Assembly (NCBI GenBank): GCA_041675005.1
Contig: JBAYUQ010000009.1
Location: 43,337 to 107,336, forward strand
Reading direction: 5' to 3'
Length of the DNA stretch: 64,000 nt
Source of the DNA: PGYR01 sp041675005
GTDB taxonomy: Bacteria; Bacteroidota; Ignavibacteria; Kapaibacteriales; UBA2268
Positions 61,701 to 64,000 of this stretch are shown piece after piece. The position numbers and the translations under genes were made by a program. Each line of letters opens with the position of its first letter. Positions within the stretch are counted from its first letter, which is position 1. The notes under the pieces were generated by a model. That model worked only from the letters and a program-made list of their open reading frames with translations, was not told the origin of the DNA and did not search any database.

Positions 61701-64000
61701 ACAATAGAGGTCGACTAATAGAGTCAGGTGAGTTTACTGCATATTACCATGATAATATGGCTCACAATGCGGAGTTACCATTTCTGACTTTGGGTAATTA
61801 TTTACAACGCTATTTGGATTACAAAGATGCTGGTTTAACTGATAGTACTAAGAATGATAATTTCTTCAAATACAAACGTCACTTCGAAAAGTATTTACTT
61901 GATAATATTGATTTTCCAAGTGATAGAAATGAGGCATCAACATATATGTCACAAAAGTTCCCGCATAATATAGCTTTTTGTGATACTGCATTATCGCCAA
62001 CTACTCATTTGTACAGGAAAATAGGTCTAAAAACAATCACCCTATATGATAAGCCAGACCCTAATATGCCAATTGTTCTGTTTAATTATGATTTATCTTC
62101 TCAACAACACTTAGTCAACAGAATATCAAGTATTACTAGAATAACTGATTCGGAATGGGAAGGAGCTGGAATAGGGAATAAGGATAGAGTAACATCATAT
62201 TATTCTTACGATCCACACGGTAATGTAGATTGGTATTATCAAGAAATATTACCTGGTAAATTTGATATGCTTGGTCTTGGAACTCTGGCACGTTACGAAT
62301 ATGACTTACTTAGTGGTAATGTACATGAAATCCATTTCCAGCAGAACCATCCTGAAGAATTCACTCAGTATTTTGAGTATGATGCTGATAACAGAATAAC
62401 AGATGTAAGTACTAGCCGACATGGTATTCTTAGAGAAGGTGATTCTAAATACGAATTCTATCCTCATGGGCCGCTACAAAGAAGGTCTGTCGGTGCTGAC
62501 TCGCTACAAGGACTTGATTACTATTACACTATCCACGGGTGGTTAAAAGGGATCAATTCTGTTAGTGTAGGGGGAACAGACAATATAGGAAAAGATGGAT
62601 TTTTCTCTGGTCAAAGGAAAGTAGTTGGTAAAGACGTCTTCTCAATGAATCTGAACTATTATGAAGATGATTATAATTCAGCATTAGCAACTGGAATAAA
62701 ATTTTGGAATGATATAGATCCACCAGACAGGAACTTATACGATGGTAATATATCATCTTGGAACAATAAATTTAATGCTATGGCATATACATCTGAAACA
62801 GATAATATAGACCCAGTTTTGGATGACTATCATGCTCAATACAAATATGATCTAGCTGGTAGGTTAGTAGAATCACAACTTGATACTATGGGAGGTTCAG
62901 GTAGAGTAGCACAAGATAAGTTCAGAACGGATTACTTCTATGACTTAAACGGTAATATGGACACATTAACTAGATGGGATAATCTTGCCATGCCCAATGG
63001 AATATCTAATTTACGTGGTACTGCTCCAATTACAGGTAAACCTAATAATCAACAAGTATTTTCAGTTCAATCAAATCCTTCTATTGGTGCTACAACTTTT
63101 GTTTATGACAATATGGGGAATTTGGTGTCGGAGATGAACCCACAAACAGAAACGATGGATCAGATTCATTGGACTGCCGACGGTAAGTTAGCAGTAACTA
63201 TGAAAAATTTATTAGTAAAAGATTCTATCACTCATGACGAACATACACTAAGTTTATACCAACACTACTACTATGACGGTATGGGCAATAGAGTGCTAAA
63301 AGTAGGTAGCGGTAAACTAGACCCAACTGAAGCAGGAGTAGACCCCATCGTATTCCACTGTAATGAACATATAGCAGCCACTGGTTGTGCACCATGTCAG
63401 GAAGACTTGAACGTAAGAGGTTACTACTATGCTCGTGAGGCAGGTGGCAAAGTACTAGCAACTTACGAGACAAGCCCAGAAGGACTTACTGGTATGGGCT
63501 CTAGTTGTTATGCAGCTTACTATTACCAAGACCTAAAAGAATGGTACATATACGGCTCAGAGTCTGATGGACGGATATCTGTACTCAAACCTTATGTAAA
63601 TGAGTTCACAGACCACTTACATAAAAATGCGATTCATCTTTTTGACCAAGCCGAACCTTATGCTATGAAAGACACAATCATAGAATACCAAGCAAACACT
63701 ATTGGTTCGTTTACCTCAAACGCACGAATAACTGGCCATAAAGAATATGAAATAAAAGACCACTTGGGCAACGTAAGAGCAGTAATCAGTGATGTCAAAA
63801 ACCCAATTAGTCCATCTTCTTCTGTAAGTAGTTGGACATTTACAGCAGAAATTCGTAATTTGAACAACTACTATCCTTATGGAATGGAATTACCAGGTGG
63901 TGCTTATTCGGCTATCGGTAACTATACCTACGGTTACAATGGTATGGAGAAGGACGATGAGTTGAAGGGAAGTGGGAAGCTATACTCTACACTATTCCGT
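55784..64000 (+). CDS. Giant Rhs repeat protein, open to the window end
   Basis: The frame is open for 2739 codons from ATG 55784 to the last base; the protein continues beyond the window. A signal peptide (IIILILFLIVTLSNVFNLQ) is present. The first 1900 residues or so are beta-rich without clear repeats. From about 1925 YD/Rhs repeats appear: YDLAGRLRITVNPKQ, YDPHGNVDWYYQE, YDLAGRLVESQLD, FYDLNGNMDTLTRWD, YDGMGNRVLKVG. The shell end follows with DHLGNVRAVISD and NNYYPYGMELPGG. The last residues (YGYNGMEKDDELKGSGKLY) are the start of the Rhs repeat-associated core. The variable C-terminal domain, probably a toxin, must lie to the right. Confidence 0.88.
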   Translation, partial: MKKIIILILFLIVTLSNVFNLQAGDDYKKYNFVQYSNYYSKSDSVIKTYNDFKAATSQSVKCTLNLENNPTCEDIDETRSGFIIINFRAGKNHYKLGNKFDVTNSFNSNLSVKVNVLDDNVFVTNLLDKKLTVLGNATEVRPEHSYKIELSDMSTIGATDFKKLEFELYACDSLFSGNLVNKSSELTFEAFYVLDRKYKAEDNSSSDPLVYVQFDLNPSTLHKKYQFTDSDPNNQFRTVQLEWHTTCTDYEFEKYNLQLLKLENTLGEYNEFITEVDWDKALNIEVGDYKKYIDLYITQGTGYYTWRVRPIGTWYEGGVSNSKNWGEWNSESMEQGLSFDISSTNSNYFYFYYQQADTNINWIHARFFNESDKGKTKFFDEITYSDELLGKRQYQKRINSEDDVVISEFIADYSGEIVVSSLPAPVSSETGWESDYDTVVNMQPDFGVDLKYKKEALKTGVNRFNVVDFDISNISTSSSTVYESSEITDGLIYDYYDDSGIPGVPKSQGYPYSRTIYYNDGTGRLREQRFPGEVSHTTPVSTERYGRVKTFYSNVSEDELIPIFGKETPATNKMFKIITIDQNGVYHITYKEFNGNTIATAIKYDQYKGNNNLEPIRSNPTNEHHLGEQGYQKRNVLSKIEEEEKGKTKFDDESSFLIDDPGNSFMTYGIELKPFTVDGNCISSSGSLILGNTSLEIPIDFHLSVVNKGAFHADPVVFDYSTTTKTLGTITPATLPLSYTLPGSEESDFRFRRSIQFDRDYIFNFIENYKEDIISHFHDEDSGYKREIENLTEIINGNVDYDIESFRDSLTSTWGWFPPDPNAETDLERNYYKKPVIETCGLNILAYLPKDPCKAEPACGTDPDYESLLFDLIEGKVVKIVDDIEYDGNGFVIDGEGTIKSFGRNIDEYLFRDGQNMFDGLDFYFDSANVQTNNGVINQMIENMLAETYESSYLTDNDFVDIDSVIWREEDICDCWNMTINNFENLGIKNLEIADGEFALYFDKNFSIIDEFLDCTGTIFEGYSNTRFNDTTNLRLGFVEKDTLLVDDVVPPFGEGYIENAYKYLPHDFLIPILQEYTHNYSVENPDKIDYRNSPVEQFFDVNEITSGPSSGHFEFSLKSTYPYLPRHYIYRDWDNQLDYSYNTQTQDVPLSPNNFIPLTNDNGEQVKDDICNGTYSISLQRIYNYNIGKYNPPYCSDASDKSAEEVQKEKQEKFNNDREEQNKNTDLDDITDENDPFYNIQDGLKFESWEQALLFYVDECQQSCPDSIRKFEARIRHALRNHAQNYITDDATRWISDFGEFDIVTVGGEKKLREYGTMIDHDFDEYDVIEFPKERIDDYIKVLEENCKSECLPLCLSGSQDVAESDLEEFLHDNKNSESIFDKKGSKPVDVECLIQDIERINLVTTSDYELRLPELTCLGEPMYCEGETELDGFFTDDWKTLRLIRLGYVNGENLNLPYPELEYNKQLIKHMNDALFLARESSKIMVENIYRTNPYPKTADGGYAPKIAYYQDLNSRINNFNILTNTLKNFDSRIEIQFNSTIKKNGGYTFVDNDCEGSNSEFEFYIPSYSNAQSGAVSIFNIPRLCDVTNTRTSDNWFALFQNEVLEIYNFTQWKSSLPNRKKYFWYRRAFQYVPSYVTISDKFKINDNKLFFHRDIFNYNAIWDAKYWSGDKVKMINNCGIRYPYYFDDYITHLSGLHREMKHLGINPCRSNNFTAYNDSYFDGTYDGSTMWKRESEKGKFSADGLFAYIPDYPDFDEDSTDFLCFRWIKVDPTERGIDFIPTDCEDESPRMYVAALENQIESIAQTLTNQITDKIFDEIHPYVYDDREPGASGVPLDTMYVTTPSDTLQKYTLYYYDISNNLVKTVAPAGVTVDKNRTRSDIVQHNYESKYKYNSQGQMIESKSPDQNSTNAINIYGTSYTYDGETIYVYDLAGRLRITVNPKQIYNTDYDACEEGNVFAPKATYFKYDNRGRLIESGEFTAYYHDNMAHNAELPFLTLGNYLQRYLDYKDAGLTDSTKNDNFFKYKRHFEKYLLDNIDFPSDRNEASTYMSQKFPHNIAFCDTALSPTTHLYRKIGLKTITLYDKPDPNMPIVLFNYDLSSQQHLVNRISSITRITDSEWEGAGIGNKDRVTSYYSYDPHGNVDWYYQEILPGKFDMLGLGTLARYEYDLLSGNVHEIHFQQNHPEEFTQYFEYDADNRITDVSTSRHGILREGDSKYEFYPHGPLQRRSVGADSLQGLDYYYTIHGWLKGINSVSVGGTDNIGKDGFFSGQRKVVGKDVFSMNLNYYEDDYNSALATGIKFWNDIDPPDRNLYDGNISSWNNKFNAMAYTSETDNIDPVLDDYHAQYKYDLAGRLVESQLDTMGGSGRVAQDKFRTDYFYDLNGNMDTLTRWDNLAMPNGISNLRGTAPITGKPNNQQVFSVQSNPSIGATTFVYDNMGNLVSEMNPQTETMDQIHWTADGKLAVTMKNLLVKDSITHDEHTLSLYQHYYYDGMGNRVLKVGSGKLDPTEAGVDPIVFHCNEHIAATGCAPCQEDLNVRGYYYAREAGGKVLATYETSPEGLTGMGSSCYAAYYYQDLKEWYIYGSESDGRISVLKPYVNEFTDHLHKNAIHLFDQAEPYAMKDTIIEYQANTIGSFTSNARITGHKEYEIKDHLGNVRAVISDVKNPISPSSSVSSWTFTAEIRNLNNYYPYGMELPGGAYSAIGNYTYGYNGMEKDDELKGSGKLYSTLFR

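Overview
The window reads as a low-GC chromosome segment from a member of the Bacteroidota in the broad sense. The lineage below phylum (Flavobacteriia-like versus the Ignavibacteria/Kapabacteria side) is not resolved by what I can see. The evidence is a type IX secretion (T9SS) C-terminal sorting domain at 45181-47313, an exact Bacteroidota-type promoter (TTTG-N19-TAnnTTTG) in front of the ribosomal protein S1 gene, an alternative complex III (ACIII) operon, and giant Rhs proteins of the kind common in this phylum. I see no rRNA, tRNA, CRISPR array or transposase.

Layout. Positions 1-5676 are housekeeping: two parvulin-type periplasmic foldases (the first cut by the window edge), a pentapeptide-repeat lipoprotein, a ComF-like phosphoribosyltransferase, a DoxX/MauE-like membrane protein and a phosphohexomutase (GlmM/ManB type). 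Positions 5914-21007 form one long respiratory operon: actA, a tiny Tat-signal-like protein, actB, actC, an actD-actE fusion, actF, an extra monohaem cytochrome c, Sco, cox subunits I, III, IV and II, haem O synthase and a polytopic membrane cytochrome c. It ends at a clear hairpin terminator. It encodes quinol oxidation by ACIII, electron transfer through c-haems to an A2-type haem-copper oxidase, and part of the assembly machinery. Positions 21087-32344 hold mixed core genes: an M24 peptidase, an Ogg-type glycosylase, TruA, a HlyD-VTC-DUF4956 trio, ribosomal protein S1 with a repetitive acidic/basic tail, an amidohydrolase and two glycosyltransferases.

Positions 32505 to about 41700 are an accessory island. 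It has a tyrosine integrase, a LexA/CI-like repressor with a divergent control region, short hypothetical genes (two of them diverged tandem paralogues with matching downstream hairpins), a broken Rhs tip, an open reading frame interrupted by a single TAG, a structured intergenic element with three mutually complementary arms, and a possible HEPN-like protein. Attachment sites were not found, so the limits are inferred.

Positions 41963-64000 and beyond are one tightly packed operon: a secreted beta-propeller/L-type lectin protein, a lysine-rich MORN/YwqK-like protein, an FG-GAP protein with a T9SS sorting domain, a 2823-residue Rhs/SpvB-type N-half protein, and a second giant Rhs protein overlapping it by 4 bp. 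The second protein is open to the window end, at residue 2739, where the Rhs core begins. I read this as a split, surface-exported Rhs/Tc-like delivery system whose variable toxin end lies just outside the window. It is the best candidate here for an undescribed system.
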